A stretch of 27,347 bases of DNA from JAIBJP01 sp035639875. GTDB lineage: Bacteria; Actinomycetota; Thermoleophilia; Gaiellales; Gaiellaceae. The notes under the pieces are model-generated. The model saw nothing but the letters and a program-made list of their open reading frames with translations, was not told the origin of the DNA and ran no database searches. A program made the position numbers and the translations under genes. Shown here in pieces: positions 1-9,827 of this stretch (positions are counted from its first letter, which is position 1; each line of letters opens with the position of its first letter). The stretch spans positions 1 through 27,347 of the forward strand of contig DASQXE010000074.1 in NCBI GenBank assembly GCA_035639875.1. The letters run 5' to 3'.

Positions 1-502
1 GCACAACCACGCCCTCTACATCAGCCACTACCCGCTCGGGCGCGACGCGACGGTCAACTACCCGGACACGGACCTCAAGTTCATCAACGACACCGACCAC
101 TGGCTCCTACTCGACACGATCGTGGGCTCGTCCTCGCTCACGGTGCGGCTGTTCGGGACGCCGGTCCACCGACGTGTGGTGAGCGAAGCCTCGGAGCTGC
201 GCGAGACCGGGCCGCCCACCGTCAAGCGCATCCCCGATCCGAACCTGTATGTCGGCGAGCAGGTCGTAGAGGACTACGGCGAGCCGCCGAGAGCCGTCTC
301 GGTGCACCGCATCGTTTACGACCGCAAAGGCCACGTCCTCTACGACAACACCTGGTACTCGTCCTATGTGTCCGAGCCGAAGATCGTCCGCGTGGGGACG
401 AAGGCGCGGCCTGGCCCGACAACGACAAAAGCTCACGCGACGACCAGTGCCCCGACGACGACGGGGACGACGACCGGCACGACGACGACGACAACGCGCT
501 AG
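1..502 (+). CDS. VanW-family surface protein, C-terminal part (5' end outside window)
   Basis: The frame is open from base 2 with no start in view, so this is the end of a longer gene. The first visible residues (HNHALYISHYPLGRDATV, then YPDTDLKFIND and LLLDTIV) match the C-terminal half of the VanW domain, found in actinobacterial and Firmicutes surface proteins often with peptidoglycan-binding or G5 modules. A short beta-rich segment follows (about residues 55-125), resembling a G5-like module (VKRIPDPNLYVGEQVVEDYGEPP). The last ~25 residues are a Thr-rich, low-complexity tail, typical of a wall-spanning linker. The molecular function of VanW domains is unknown. The stop codon overlaps that of the convergent thioesterase gene by 4 nt (CTAG). 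Family assignment is good; the N-terminal architecture cannot be seen. Confidence 0.8.
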   Translation, partial: HNHALYISHYPLGRDATVNYPDTDLKFINDTDHWLLLDTIVGSSSLTVRLFGTPVHRRVVSEASELRETGPPTVKRIPDPNLYVGEQVVEDYGEPPRAVSVHRIVYDRKGHVLYDNTWYSSYVSEPKIVRVGTKARPGPTTTKAHATTSAPTTTGTTTGTTTTTTR

Positions 503-921
503 CCCGCTTCTGCGGCGGCTATTCCCTCCGCCAGCCAGGCAGGCATGCGCGTCGGGCGCAGAGTCCTGGCGTCGACGCAGGCATGAGCCGTCCAGCCGTC
601 GGCAACCACGACGACCGGTTCGTTCGTCCTCTCGACGACATATTCGAACCGGAAGCGCGCCCCGCGCAGGTCCGTCACACGCGTGTGTATGCGTAGCTGG
701 TCGTCGAAGCCGCACGGCCCCCGATAGCGCACGTGCGCCTCGGTCGTGAGCGCTTCCACGCCCTTCTCGATCAAGCCGCGGTAGCCGCCCGGAAAGCGGG
801 CCAGATATGCGATGCGCGCCACCTCGAACCAGTTCAGGTACACGGAGTTGTTCGCGATCCCCTGGGCGTCGGTCTCGCTGAAGCGCACGGACAGATCGGT
901 GGCGAAGCGATAGCCCTCCAC
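499..921 (-). CDS. acyl-CoA thioesterase, hot-dog fold (4HBT/YbgC-like)
   Basis: 140 residues, the usual size of a single hot-dog thioesterase. Near residues 14-32 it carries the family signature ETDAQGIANNSVYLNWFEVAR, in which the first Asp and the NN/YLNWFE segment match the active-site helix region of YbgC/4HBT enzymes that hydrolyse acyl-CoA thioesters. The middle (VRYRGPCGFDDQLRIHTRV, then FRFEYVV) fits the beta-sheet of the fold. The frame runs open upstream to about 1197, but homology starts at GYRFATDL, so I chose the GTG at 921-919. A purine-rich AAGGGG lies about 20 nt upstream, too far for a good ribosome site, so the start is uncertain. It is divergent from the lipoprotein at 980. 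The acyl substrate cannot be inferred. Confidence 0.82.
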   Translation of the reverse strand: MEGYRFATDLSVRFSETDAQGIANNSVYLNWFEVARIAYLARFPGGYRGLIEKGVEALTTEAHVRYRGPCGFDDQLRIHTRVTDLRGARFRFEYVVERTNEPVVVVADGWTAHACVDARTLRPTRMPAWLAEGIAAAEAG

Positions 922-948
922 GAGCGGGGAACTTTCGCACCGCCCCTT

Positions 949-967
949 GTGTCGAAGCAAACGACAC
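949..967. promoter_or_regulatory. inverted repeat in divergent promoter region
   Basis: GTGTCG (949-954) and CGACAC (962-967) form a perfect 6-bp inverted repeat around a 7-nt spacer, in the 58-nt gap between the divergent thioesterase and DUF4349 lipoprotein genes. It could be an operator shared by both promoters or a hairpin in the leader of the lipoprotein mRNA. No clear -10/-35 pair is visible. This is low-confidence inference from symmetry and position. Confidence 0.3.
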
Positions 968-979
968 GAAGGAGGAAGG

Positions 980-1867
980 ATGCGGAAGCTGATCCTCATC
1001 TCGGTGCTCGCTCTCGCCGCCGCCGGCTGCAGCAGCGGTGGAGGAGGCGGGGAAGCCGGCGTTACAAGCGGAGGAGGGGGAGGATCCGGAGAGGCCGCCG
1101 ACCTCGTGGCGAGAGCGGCCGCAGGAACGGTGACCGGACCGGCCAAGAAGCTCGCGTCGCCGTCCTCGGGCGTTTCCGTTCCGGAAATCGGTCCCAAGAT
1201 CGTCCAGACGGGCTCGCTTCGACTGTCGGTTCGCAGTGGGCGCTTCGACGACGCGATCGACGAGGCGCGCTCGATCTCAGCAGGTCTCGGCGGCTTCGTC
1301 GTCAGCTCGTCCGCGTCGCAAGGAAGCTTTCAGCGGCTCGTCCGCGGGACGCTCGTCGTCCGGGTCCCTGCTCGTAGCTATGCCGAGGCGATGAAGTCGT
1401 TCGCCGCGCTTGGCCGAGTGGAAGGCAGGCAGGAGTCTGGTCAGGACGTCTCGCAGGAATACGTCGACCTCGGTGCGCGCGTCCGCCAGCTCGAGGCGGT
1501 GGAAGCGCAGCTGCTCCAGCTCCTCGACCGCACGAAGACCGTCGGCGCCGCGCTCGCGGTGCAGCGGGAGCTCAGCCAGGTCCAGCTCGAGCTCGAGCAG
1601 GCCAAGGGCCGCCTCAACTACCTCGACGACCAGGTCGCGTTCGCCACGATCTCGCTCGACGTGCACGAGCGACTGATTGGAGCGAAGAAGACCGGTGGTG
1701 GCGGACGGTTTGGCATCGTCGATGCCTGGTCGAAGGCGGCCGACGGTTTCCTGGCTGTGATCGGCTGGACTTTTGTCGTGGTCGCCACGGCCGCGCCGCT
1801 GCTCATCCTGATCGCGCTCGGCCTGCTGCTCGCGCGCGTGCTCCGTCGACGGCTCGCCGAGGCGTAG
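980..1867 (+). CDS. DUF4349 lipoprotein with C-terminal membrane helix
   Basis: 295 residues. The ATG at 980 follows a strong ribosome site (GGAGGAAGG, 971-979). A type II signal peptide (MRKLILISVLALAAAGC) ends in lipobox LAAAGC, so Cys17 should be lipidated. A Gly/Ser-rich linker follows, then a DUF4349 domain (about residues 70-240): IVQTGSLRLSV, GGFVVSSSASQG, GTLVVRVPARSY, ESGQDVSQEYVDLGARVRQLEA. A coiled coil (about 165-220) and a terminal hydrophobic helix (GWTFVVVATAAPLLILIALGLLLA) with an RRR stop follow. DUF4349 proteins are envelope-associated and of unknown function. The lipobox together with a C-terminal helix implies anchorage at both ends. Family call is strong. Confidence 0.88.
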   Translation: MRKLILISVLALAAAGCSSGGGGGEAGVTSGGGGGSGEAADLVARAAAGTVTGPAKKLASPSSGVSVPEIGPKIVQTGSLRLSVRSGRFDDAIDEARSISAGLGGFVVSSSASQGSFQRLVRGTLVVRVPARSYAEAMKSFAALGRVEGRQESGQDVSQEYVDLGARVRQLEAVEAQLLQLLDRTKTVGAALAVQRELSQVQLELEQAKGRLNYLDDQVAFATISLDVHERLIGAKKTGGGGRFGIVDAWSKAADGFLAVIGWTFVVVATAAPLLILIALGLLLARVLRRRLAEA

Positions 1868-1917
1868 GCGTCTCGCCCGAGGCGGTAAGGTCCCCCTGAA
1901 AGCGAGGAGGACCACTT

Positions 1918-2370
1918 ATGGCGACAAGGCGGAAGAAGTCGGACGAAGGCGGTTTCGTCGGCCGCCTCGCGGAGCGCGGCGAGGATGCGGTGACCCGGCT
2001 CGTGGATGAGCTCAGCCGCAACCCACGCGTGACTGACGCGCTGGACAGAGCGATGTCGGCGAAGGGAAAGGTGGACGCCGGCGCCCGGCGGACGCTCTCC
2101 CAGATCGGCGTGGCGGCGGCGGACGAGCTCAAGGACCTACGCATGCAGATCGAGCGGCTCGAACGGCGGCTCGCGCGGCTCGAGGCGAGCGAAACCGGGA
2201 CGCGTTCGTCCCGCCGCCCGAGCGCCAAGCGCGCGGAGACGAAGCGGAAGCCGACGACACGCAAGCGGACGACGACGACGAAGGTGAAGAGCGACGCGAG
2301 CAAGGCAGCTTCGCCGCCGCCCGGCCGCTCCCTCGGCGGCGGACCGGGCCGCGGGTCCTCGGCCTCTTAA
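1918..2370 (+). CDS. small helical protein with Lys/Arg-rich histone-like tail, function unknown
   Basis: 150 residues. ATG at 1918 with ribosome site GAGGAGG about 8 nt upstream. Residues 1-55 are amphipathic helix (GFVGRLAERGEDAVTRLVDEL), and residues 60-90 predict a coiled coil (DELKDLRMQIERLERRLARLEA). The C-terminal 60 residues are Lys/Arg/Thr/Ser/Pro-rich (KRKPTTRKRTTTTKVK), like the tails of histone H1-like bacterial proteins and of some phasin-like proteins. There is no signal peptide or membrane segment. It may bind nucleic acid or polyanions, or be granule-associated; neither is shown. Its stop overlaps that of the convergent lipid-kinase gene by 4 nt (TTAA). I do not recognise a named family with confidence. 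Confidence 0.7.
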   Translation: MATRRKKSDEGGFVGRLAERGEDAVTRLVDELSRNPRVTDALDRAMSAKGKVDAGARRTLSQIGVAAADELKDLRMQIERLERRLARLEASETGTRSSRRPSAKRAETKRKPTTRKRTTTTKVKSDASKAASPPPGRSLGGGPGRGSSAS

Positions 2371-3284
2371 GGTCGAGGCACGCGAAGCTTCAGCGCACGC
2401 GGGACGACGTCGAAACGAGCCGGCGTCGTGCCAGGCTGCTCTCCGTCGAGCACGACCGGAAGCGGCGTATCCGCGTCGACAGCGACTGTGCTCGCCCGCA
2501 GGATCTCCACCTTCGGGTGCCCGACGTGCTTGCCCCGATAGATCTTCGGAAACGTCGCCACGAACTCGGGTTTCGTCACGTCCTTGATGAGGACGGCGTC
2601 GAAGAGGCCGTCGTCGACGACGGCCTGGGGCGCGACCCACATGCCGCCGGCCGCATAGCCGCCGTTCGCGACCAGCACCTCGTACATGGGTCCCTCGCGC
2701 GTCTCGTCCCCTATCTGCACGCGCACGTCGACGGGCCGCCAGCGGACGAAGACGGCCACGGTCGCCCAGAAATAAGCAGGCCGGGCCCCGAGTCGTCTCG
2801 AGGTTTCGGCCCCCCGCTTGGCGATCGCTCCGGAGATCCCGGCACCGGCGAAGTTGGCGAAGTAACGCTCGGTCTCGGCACCGTCCCAGCTGCGAAACCT
2901 CGCTCGGCCCACGTCGACGGCGCGAACGTTGGAGCCGGCCGCCGTGGCCAGCGCATCCTCGAGATCGCCCGGGATCTTGAAGCTCCGCGCGAAGTCGTCG
3001 CCGGTCCCCTGCGGGAGTAGCGCGAGCTCGACTTCCGTTCGCTGCGCGCGGAGCAACCCGTTGACGGCTTCGTTGACCGTGCCGTCGCCCCCCACCACGA
3101 CGAGAAGGCCTGCACCGTTTGCGGCCGCCGCCCCGGCGAGCTCTGCGGCGTGACCCGGCCTTTGCGTCAACAAGGCCTCGCCCTGGACGCCGTGCGCGGC
3201 CGCCCGGTGGGCGATCTCGGGCCAGCGCCGTGCCGTGGCCCCGTTTCCCGAGGCCGGGTTGACGACGAAGACCGTGTCCGTCAC
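2367..3284 (-). CDS. diacylglycerol kinase-like lipid kinase (DagK/YegS family)
   Basis: 305 residues. The catalytic-domain signature VVVGGDGTVNEAVNG (GGDGT at about 65-69) and the second nucleotide/metal loop LPQGTGDDFAR (about 90-100) define the DAGK_cat family, which uses ATP to phosphorylate diacylglycerol or related lipids at the inner membrane face. The N-terminal NPASGNG is also typical, and the C-terminal YegS-like beta domain is present. I chose the GTG at 3284 because it begins directly before FVVNPASG and overlaps the TGA of the upstream phosphorylase gene as GTGA (3281-3284), implying translational coupling; the frame is open further upstream without homology. The substrate could be diacylglycerol, a sphingoid base or another lipid. 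The stop overlaps that of the convergent gene at 1918-2370. Confidence 0.9.
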   Translation of the reverse strand: MTDTVFVVNPASGNGATARRWPEIAHRAAAHGVQGEALLTQRPGHAAELAGAAAANGAGLLVVVGGDGTVNEAVNGLLRAQRTEVELALLPQGTGDDFARSFKIPGDLEDALATAAGSNVRAVDVGRARFRSWDGAETERYFANFAGAGISGAIAKRGAETSRRLGARPAYFWATVAVFVRWRPVDVRVQIGDETREGPMYEVLVANGGYAAGGMWVAPQAVVDDGLFDAVLIKDVTKPEFVATFPKIYRGKHVGHPKVEILRASTVAVDADTPLPVVLDGEQPGTTPARFDVVPRALKLRVPRP

Positions 3285-3991
3285 GCGGCGGTGACGGTCT
3301 CCAGCGCGAGCTCGGTCATCTGATCCACAGCGGCCTTCATCTCCTCGTCCGAGATGCGGACGAACTCCCCCTTGACGATCACGTCGCTGACCGTGAGCAG
3401 GCAGCCCGCCTTCACCTTGCGTAGCGCGCCGAGCGTGAAGAGCACGGCGGCCTCCATCTCGACCGCGAGGATGCCGCGGTCGGACCACCGCTGGGCGCGC
3501 GCCTGATCAGGGTCGTAGAAGACATCGCTCGAGGCGATTGGCCCGACACGCACCGGCTTTCCCAGCTCCTTCGCGGCGTGGACGGCCGCGTGCACCAGAT
3601 CCCAATCAGCCGTCGGCACGTGCGGCTCGCCGTTGACGTAATGGGTCGCGGTCGAGTCGGCCGGGACCGCCGACAATGCGACGACGAGGTCCCCCAGCTT
3701 CATGTCCGGCTGGAGACCCCCGCAGGTGCCGATGCGGAGCAGGCGCTTGACTCCGAGCTGAACGAGCTCTTCTACGACAATGGCGGCCGAGGGGCAGCCC
3801 ATGCCGGTCGCCTGCACGGAGACGGGCTTGCCTTTGAAGGTGCCCGTGTAGCCGAGCATCCCGCGCTCCCAGTTCCTCTGCTCGGCTGCCTCCAGGAACG
3901 TCTCCGCGACGTACTTCGCGCGCAGCGGGTCGCCGGGGAGCAGGCAAGCGTCCGCGTAGTCTCCCTTCTCCGCGCGGACGTGAATCGGCAC
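3281..3991 (-). CDS. deoD: purine nucleoside phosphorylase, DeoD type
   Basis: 236 residues, the normal length of hexameric DeoD-type enzymes that cleave purine (deoxy)nucleosides with phosphate to base plus (deoxy)ribose-1-phosphate in purine salvage. Visible motifs: phosphate-binding GDPLRAKYVAE near the N-terminus, GMGCPSAAIVVEEL, RIGTCGGLQ, the nucleoside-binding VEMEAA (about 175-180) and the catalytic-Asp region TVSDVIVKGE (about 201-210). It starts with GTG at 3991, preceded by TAAGG about 9 nt upstream. It forms a two-gene unit with the downstream lipid kinase through a GTGA overlap; I see no metabolic reason for that pairing. Divergent from the acetyltransferase at 4062. The hpt gene 2.4 kb away completes a base-salvage route. 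Confidence 0.93.
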   Translation of the reverse strand: MPIHVRAEKGDYADACLLPGDPLRAKYVAETFLEAAEQRNWERGMLGYTGTFKGKPVSVQATGMGCPSAAIVVEELVQLGVKRLLRIGTCGGLQPDMKLGDLVVALSAVPADSTATHYVNGEPHVPTADWDLVHAAVHAAKELGKPVRVGPIASSDVFYDPDQARAQRWSDRGILAVEMEAAVLFTLGALRKVKAGCLLTVSDVIVKGEFVRISDEEMKAAVDQMTELALETVTAA

Positions 3992-4038
3992 GGCAGCGAA
4001 CCTTACTGGTTGAATGCGCGCGTGAAACTAGACGGCCA

Positions 4039-4053
4039 GCCGGCGTAGCCGGC
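4039..4053 (+). repeat. short hairpin before acetyltransferase start
   Basis: Two copies of the self-complementary hexamer GCCGGC separated by GTA form a potential 6-bp, triloop hairpin. It ends 8 nt before the TTG at 4062, where a ribosome site would be expected and none is seen. It could hinder or replace ordinary initiation, or be chance in GC-rich DNA. Confidence 0.3.
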
Positions 4054-4061
4054 GCCAGCCG

Positions 4062-4844
4062 TTGCGGGTGGTCAAGCGCCCGGGGCGCGAGGAGATCCTC
4101 GCCTACTGCGCCGAGGATCCGGTCGAGCGCGTCTTCCTGGCAGACGTGGCCCGGCGCGGGCTCGGCCGCTTTGCCGCGCTGCGCGACGGACACCGCCTCG
4201 TCGCGGTGCTTCATCTCGGAGCGAACCTCGTGCCTTCGGGTCAGGGCACGGCCGCGTTCGCGCCGCTCGCCGCCCGGGCCCATCCGCGCATGCTCATCGG
4301 CGAGGAGGGTGCCGTCACCGAGCTCTGGGAGGCGGCGCATGCGGGCCTGCCCGAGGTGCGTGAGGACCGACCCGGGCAGCCGGTCTACGTCCTCGAGGAG
4401 CCGCCGCCGTCCGGCGGAAGCGGCCTGCGCCGCGCCCGCCTCGCCGACCTTCACGTGCTCGTGCGCACGGCGGCAGCCGCCTTCCTCGAGGAGGTCGGAA
4501 TCGACGCCTATGCACGGGATCCCGCCCTGTTCGAGTGGCGGACGCGTATTCAAATCGAGGAGGGACGAAGCTGGCTCTGGGAAGAGGGCGGCCGGATCCT
4601 CTTCAAAGCCGAGGCGTCGGCCTGGACGGAGGATGCCGTGCAGCTCCAGCAGGTCTGGGTGGATCCGGCTCTCCGCCGCCGTGGCTACGCGAAGCGAGGG
4701 CTCGCCGACCTCTGCCGGCTGCTGCTCGAGTCGACCCCCGCGGTCTGTCTGTTCGTACGTCCTGAGAACGAAGCCGCGATCCGCCTTTACGAGACGCTCG
4801 GGATGCGCCGGGTCGGCACCTACCGCTCGCTCATCTTCGACTAG
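4062..4844 (+). CDS. GNAT-family N-acetyltransferase with N-terminal DUF4081-like domain
   Basis: 260 residues in two parts. The N-terminal half (EEILAYCAEDPVERVFLADV, then VAVLHLGANLVP) resembles the DUF4081 domain that precedes GNAT in actinobacterial proteins. The C-terminal half is a GNAT fold: its acetyl-CoA loop is VWVDPALRRRGYAKRGL (about 200-216), followed by VCLFVRPENEAAIRLYETLGM, the usual ENxxAIRLYExLGF motif. It presumably transfers acetyl from acetyl-CoA to an amine; the acceptor is unknown. The start is TTG 4062 or GTG 4068, neither with a good ribosome site. Divergent from deoD across 70 nt. Family confidence is high, substrate unknown. Confidence 0.87.
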   Translation: MRVVKRPGREEILAYCAEDPVERVFLADVARRGLGRFAALRDGHRLVAVLHLGANLVPSGQGTAAFAPLAARAHPRMLIGEEGAVTELWEAAHAGLPEVREDRPGQPVYVLEEPPPSGGSGLRRARLADLHVLVRTAAAAFLEEVGIDAYARDPALFEWRTRIQIEEGRSWLWEEGGRILFKAEASAWTEDAVQLQQVWVDPALRRRGYAKRGLADLCRLLLESTPAVCLFVRPENEAAIRLYETLGMRRVGTYRSLIFD

Positions 4845-4865
4845 GCCGCCGCGGGACTCGTTCGG

Positions 4866-5360
4866 GTGATAGCGAAGCCGCCCGGCCCCGCCGATGATTT
4901 GTCCGACTTGCGGCGAATCAGCGTTATTGCGGCGACGCTGTGCCTATTCGCGTCCACGGCCGGATGCGCGGGCGCGGGCGGTCCCTTGGCGCATTCATGC
5001 GGCGCCGCGGACAAGCGCTTCATCGAGACGGCGAGTGTCGACGTCACCGCGCTCGGCTTGCTCACTGCCGACTACCAGAGTGGGCAAGCAGGGCCCGAAG
5101 AGGTCGCTCAGGAAGCATTCGAGGCTGCCGCTCGCGTCACGCACGTGAAGCCCCACGATCCGTCGCTACGAACTGCCCAGAAATACCTGGACGCCATGTT
5201 CAGCGAGTACGGCAAGGCTGTCACGCTGCAGGGAGAAGGCAAAGACGCCGCCGAGCGCATGTACCGCGCGTACGGGCTCGCCAACTTCGCTCACGACGTG
5301 CTCGCCCAGGCCCAGCCCGAGCTCCTCCAGAGAGGCTGCGATGTCGGACCGCTGCTCTAG
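4866..5360 (+). CDS. small putative lipoprotein, function unknown
   Basis: 164 residues from the most upstream GTG (4866). A TTG at 4908 would instead give MRRISVIAATLCLFASTAGC, a textbook lipoprotein signal peptide with lipobox ASTAGC, and is biologically the more likely start; neither has a clear ribosome site. The mature part (about 120 residues) is mainly helical, with no recognised motif: ADKRFIETASVDVTALGLL, HVKPHDPSLRTAQKYLDAMF, AERMYRAYGLANFAHDVL. Two Cys remain in the mature part after the lipidated one (one just after the lipobox region, one near the C-terminus) and could pair. It ends 20 nt before tilS and may be co-transcribed. I do not recognise the family; the lipoprotein call rests on the signal sequence. 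Confidence 0.68.
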   Translation: MIAKPPGPADDLSDLRRISVIAATLCLFASTAGCAGAGGPLAHSCGAADKRFIETASVDVTALGLLTADYQSGQAGPEEVAQEAFEAAARVTHVKPHDPSLRTAQKYLDAMFSEYGKAVTLQGEGKDAAERMYRAYGLANFAHDVLAQAQPELLQRGCDVGPLL

Positions 5361-5380
5361 ACGCCGCCTACAATTTCTGG

Positions 5381-6385
5381 ATGGAAACGGCTGCGCTGCG
5401 AGCGCGGATCGAAGAGCACATCCGCCGGCACGACCTCATCCCGGCCGGCGCGGAGGTCACGTGTCTCGTTTCCGGTGGGCCGGATTCGAAGTGCCTCTGG
5501 CATGCGCTTGGGGCCCTCGGCTACCGCGTAAGCGCGCTCCACGTCAACCATAAGCTCCGCGGAGAGGAGTCCGAGGAGGACGCCCGCTTCTGCCGTGAGG
5601 TTCTCGGCGCAGAAGTCATCGAGGCGCCGCCGACGCAAGGCGGAACCGAGGCGGAGCTGCGCGAGCTCCGCTATTCCATCGCGACCGATCGCCTGCGTGC
5701 GACGGGTCACACCGCCTCCGACCAAGTGGAGACCATCTTGTATCGGCTGGCGACGAGCGGGACGACGAGCGGGATCCGCGTCCGCCGCGAGGACAGGATC
5801 GTGCGGCCCCTTTTGACCGTCTGGCGAGCGGAGACGGAGGCCTATTGCGAGGCTGAAGAGCTCCCCTACCGCCTCGACCGCTCGAACGAGGACACCGTGA
5901 GGGGGCGCATCCGCCGCGAGATCGTGCCGGCGCTGCGAGCGATCCATCCGGCCGCCGAGGAGAACGTTCTCCGCGTCCTCGAGCCGGCCGGGGAATTGCC
6001 TAGGACAATGGAAAGGGCGCTGTTAGAGTTGCTCGACTCGCGTGTGGGCTCGAAGCGCGTCGACCTGGGTGACGGCCGCGTGGCGGTGAGGGAATACGAG
6101 AGCGTCTGGCTCGAGCGTTCCCCGGTGCCGCTCGAGGGCGAGGTGCGCTGGGGTCCGTGGCGCCTGCGCGCCCATCGCCCCGGCCTCCGCGTCCGCGGCT
6201 GGCGCGCCGGCGACCGCCTCGCCGGGCGCGAGAAGAAGCTGCAGGACCTGTTCGTCGATGCCAAAGTCCCCCGCTCCGAGCGCGAGGCGTGGCCGCTCGT
6301 CGTCCGTGGCGACGAGGTCGTGTACGTCCCGGGCATCGCGGCGGCGCCGGGCTGGGAGGACGCGGTCGAAGGGGAACGCGAATGA
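5381..6385 (+). CDS. tilS: tRNA(Ile)-lysidine synthase
   Basis: 334 residues. PP-loop ATPase motif CLVSGGPDSKCL (SGGPDS at 31-36), then HVNHKLRGEES and the family GHTASDQVETILYRL motif (about 109-123). TilS attaches lysine to C34 of tRNA-Ile(CAU), changing its decoding from AUG to AUA. The C-terminal region (GWRAGDRLAGREKKLQDLFVD, then WPLVVRGDEVVYVPGI) matches the TilS C-terminal domain. The ATG at 5381 was chosen because homology begins there; the frame is open upstream to 4940 but overlaps the lipoprotein gene in another frame. Its TGA overlaps the ATG of hpt (ATGA, 6382-6385), indicating coupling. The tilS-hpt-ftsH order is widely conserved. The usual SGGxDS loop is intact. Confidence 0.94.
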   Translation: METAALRARIEEHIRRHDLIPAGAEVTCLVSGGPDSKCLWHALGALGYRVSALHVNHKLRGEESEEDARFCREVLGAEVIEAPPTQGGTEAELRELRYSIATDRLRATGHTASDQVETILYRLATSGTTSGIRVRREDRIVRPLLTVWRAETEAYCEAEELPYRLDRSNEDTVRGRIRREIVPALRAIHPAAEENVLRVLEPAGELPRTMERALLELLDSRVGSKRVDLGDGRVAVREYESVWLERSPVPLEGEVRWGPWRLRAHRPGLRVRGWRAGDRLAGREKKLQDLFVDAKVPRSEREAWPLVVRGDEVVYVPGIAAAPGWEDAVEGERE

Positions 6386-6954
6386 GTCAGGTCAACCAGC
6401 TCGCCTCCGTCGTGGAAGAAGTCCTCGTGGACGAGCAGGCGCTCCAGGGCCGGATCGCGGAGCTCGGAGCCGAGATTACGGCGGACTACCGCGGCCGCGA
6501 CCTGCTCCTCATCGGCGTTCTCAAGGGCGCCGTCTTCTTCATGGCCGACCTCATGCGCCAGATCGACATTCCCTGCGAGGTCGATTTCATGGCCATCTCG
6601 AGCTACGGGGCCGGGGTGGACTCCTCAGGCGTCGTTCGAATCCTCAAGGATCTCGACGTTTCCGTCGAAGGACGTAACGTGCTCGTCGTCGAGGACATCA
6701 TCGACTCGGGCTTGACCCTCTCATACTTGCTGCGCAACCTCGAGGCGCGCGAGCCGGCGTCGCTCGAGGTCTGCGCCCTTTTGACGAAGCCCGAGCGACG
6801 CCAGAACGACGTCGTCTGCCGCTACGTCGGCTTCGAGATTCCGAACCGCTTCGTGATCGGCTACGGGCTCGATTTCGCCGAGCGCTACCGCAATCTGCCC
6901 TACGTTGGGGTTTTGCGAGACGAGCTGGTGGCACAAGCTGAGGAGAGCGTCTGA
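6382..6954 (+). CDS. hpt: hypoxanthine phosphoribosyltransferase
   Basis: 190 residues, normal length. The PRPP-binding motif VLVVEDIIDSGLTL (about 100-113) is diagnostic of type I phosphoribosyltransferases. LIGVLKGAVFFMADL (about 43-57) and DFMAISSYGAG (about 68-78) are the flanking Hpt motifs, and the C-terminal FVIGYGLDFAERYRNLPYVG carries the metal/base-contact Asp typical of the family. It converts hypoxanthine (and usually guanine) plus PRPP to IMP (GMP). Start is the ATG at 6382 overlapping the tilS stop; the frame extends further upstream without homology. ftsH begins 64 nt downstream. Together with deoD it gives a nucleoside-to-nucleotide salvage path. Confidence 0.95.
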   Translation: MSQVNQLASVVEEVLVDEQALQGRIAELGAEITADYRGRDLLLIGVLKGAVFFMADLMRQIDIPCEVDFMAISSYGAGVDSSGVVRILKDLDVSVEGRNVLVVEDIIDSGLTLSYLLRNLEAREPASLEVCALLTKPERRQNDVVCRYVGFEIPNRFVIGYGLDFAERYRNLPYVGVLRDELVAQAEESV

Positions 6955-7018
6955 AAACCATCCCGCGAAGGGGCACGAATAGGAGGCTGCTACCCTTCGT
7001 TGTAGAAAGGGACCGCCC

Positions 7019-8977
<1,959 letters not shown>

Positions 8978-9002
8978 CGTCAGTAGCAACTAAGCTCGCG
9001 GC

Positions 9003-9827
9003 GTGAGGCCGCCGCTCGCACAGGCATTTCCGCGTCCCTCCGTCATGGGCGTCGTGAACGTGACGCCTGATTCCTTCTCGGACGGAGGGCGGTTCCTCTG
9101 GCGTGACGCGGCGGTTGCCTGCGCGTACGGGTTCTTCGAGGAAGGCGCCGCGATCGTCGACATCGGCGGCGAGTCGACGCGCCCCGAATCCGAAGGCGTC
9201 TCACTCGAGGAGGAGCTCCGGCGTGTCGAGCCCGTTCTCGAGGCCCTCGTAGGGGAGCCGATCTCCATCGACACGTCGAAGGCCGAGGTCGCGCGTCGCG
9301 CAGTCGCGGCCGGAGCCGTCATGGTGAACGACGTCACCGCGCTGCGAGGCGACCCCGAGATGGCCGGCGTCGTCGCCGACGGGGGGGCGTACCTCTGCCT
9401 CATGCACATGCGCGGGGAGCCGCGCACCATGCAGGACAATCCGCGGTACGAGGACGTCGTCTCGGAGGTGGCGTCGTTTCTCGAGGAGCGGATCGCCTTC
9501 GCGACCGCGGCCGGAATCGCCGAGGAGAACATCTGCGTCGATCCCGGCATCGGCTTCGGCAAGACCGTCGAGCACAACCTGGAGCTCCTCGCACGCCTCG
9601 ACGAGATCGTCGCGCTCGGCTTCCCAGTGCTCGTCGGCGCCTCTCGCAAGCGCTTTCTCGGCCGGGTGCTCGGCGATCCCGACGCGGTGACGGGGCCTGT
9701 GGCGGCCAGCGTCGCGGTGGCAGTAATCGCGTACGAGCGCGGTGCGTCGATCATCCGCGCCCACGACGTGCGGGAGCACGTCGAGGGGCTGAGAGCGGCT
9801 CATGCGGTAGTGGAGACCAGCTCATGA
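9003..9827 (+). CDS. folP: dihydropteroate synthase
   Basis: 274 residues. N-terminal GVVNVTPDSFSDGG (about 16-29) and DIGGESTRPESEGV (about 54-67) are the two DHPS signatures around the pterin-pyrophosphate site; SIDTSKAEVAR, VDPGIGFGKT and GASRKRFLG complete the TIM-barrel motifs. It condenses p-aminobenzoate with dihydropterin pyrophosphate in folate synthesis and is the sulfonamide target. Start GTG 9003 is the most upstream possible and has no clear ribosome site; it lies 25 nt after ftsH. The stop overlaps the folB start (ATGA, 9824-9827). Full length with no missing motif. Confidence 0.95.
   Translation: MRPPLAQAFPRPSVMGVVNVTPDSFSDGGRFLWRDAAVACAYGFFEEGAAIVDIGGESTRPESEGVSLEEELRRVEPVLEALVGEPISIDTSKAEVARRAVAAGAVMVNDVTALRGDPEMAGVVADGGAYLCLMHMRGEPRTMQDNPRYEDVVSEVASFLEERIAFATAAGIAEENICVDPGIGFGKTVEHNLELLARLDEIVALGFPVLVGASRKRFLGRVLGDPDAVTGPVAASVAVAVIAYERGASIIRAHDVREHVEGLRAAHAVVETSS

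Noticed and set aside
4940..5380. Upstream extension of the tilS frame
   Set aside because: The extension overlaps the lipoprotein gene in another frame and is Arg-rich low-complexity sequence; TilS homology starts at ATG 5381.
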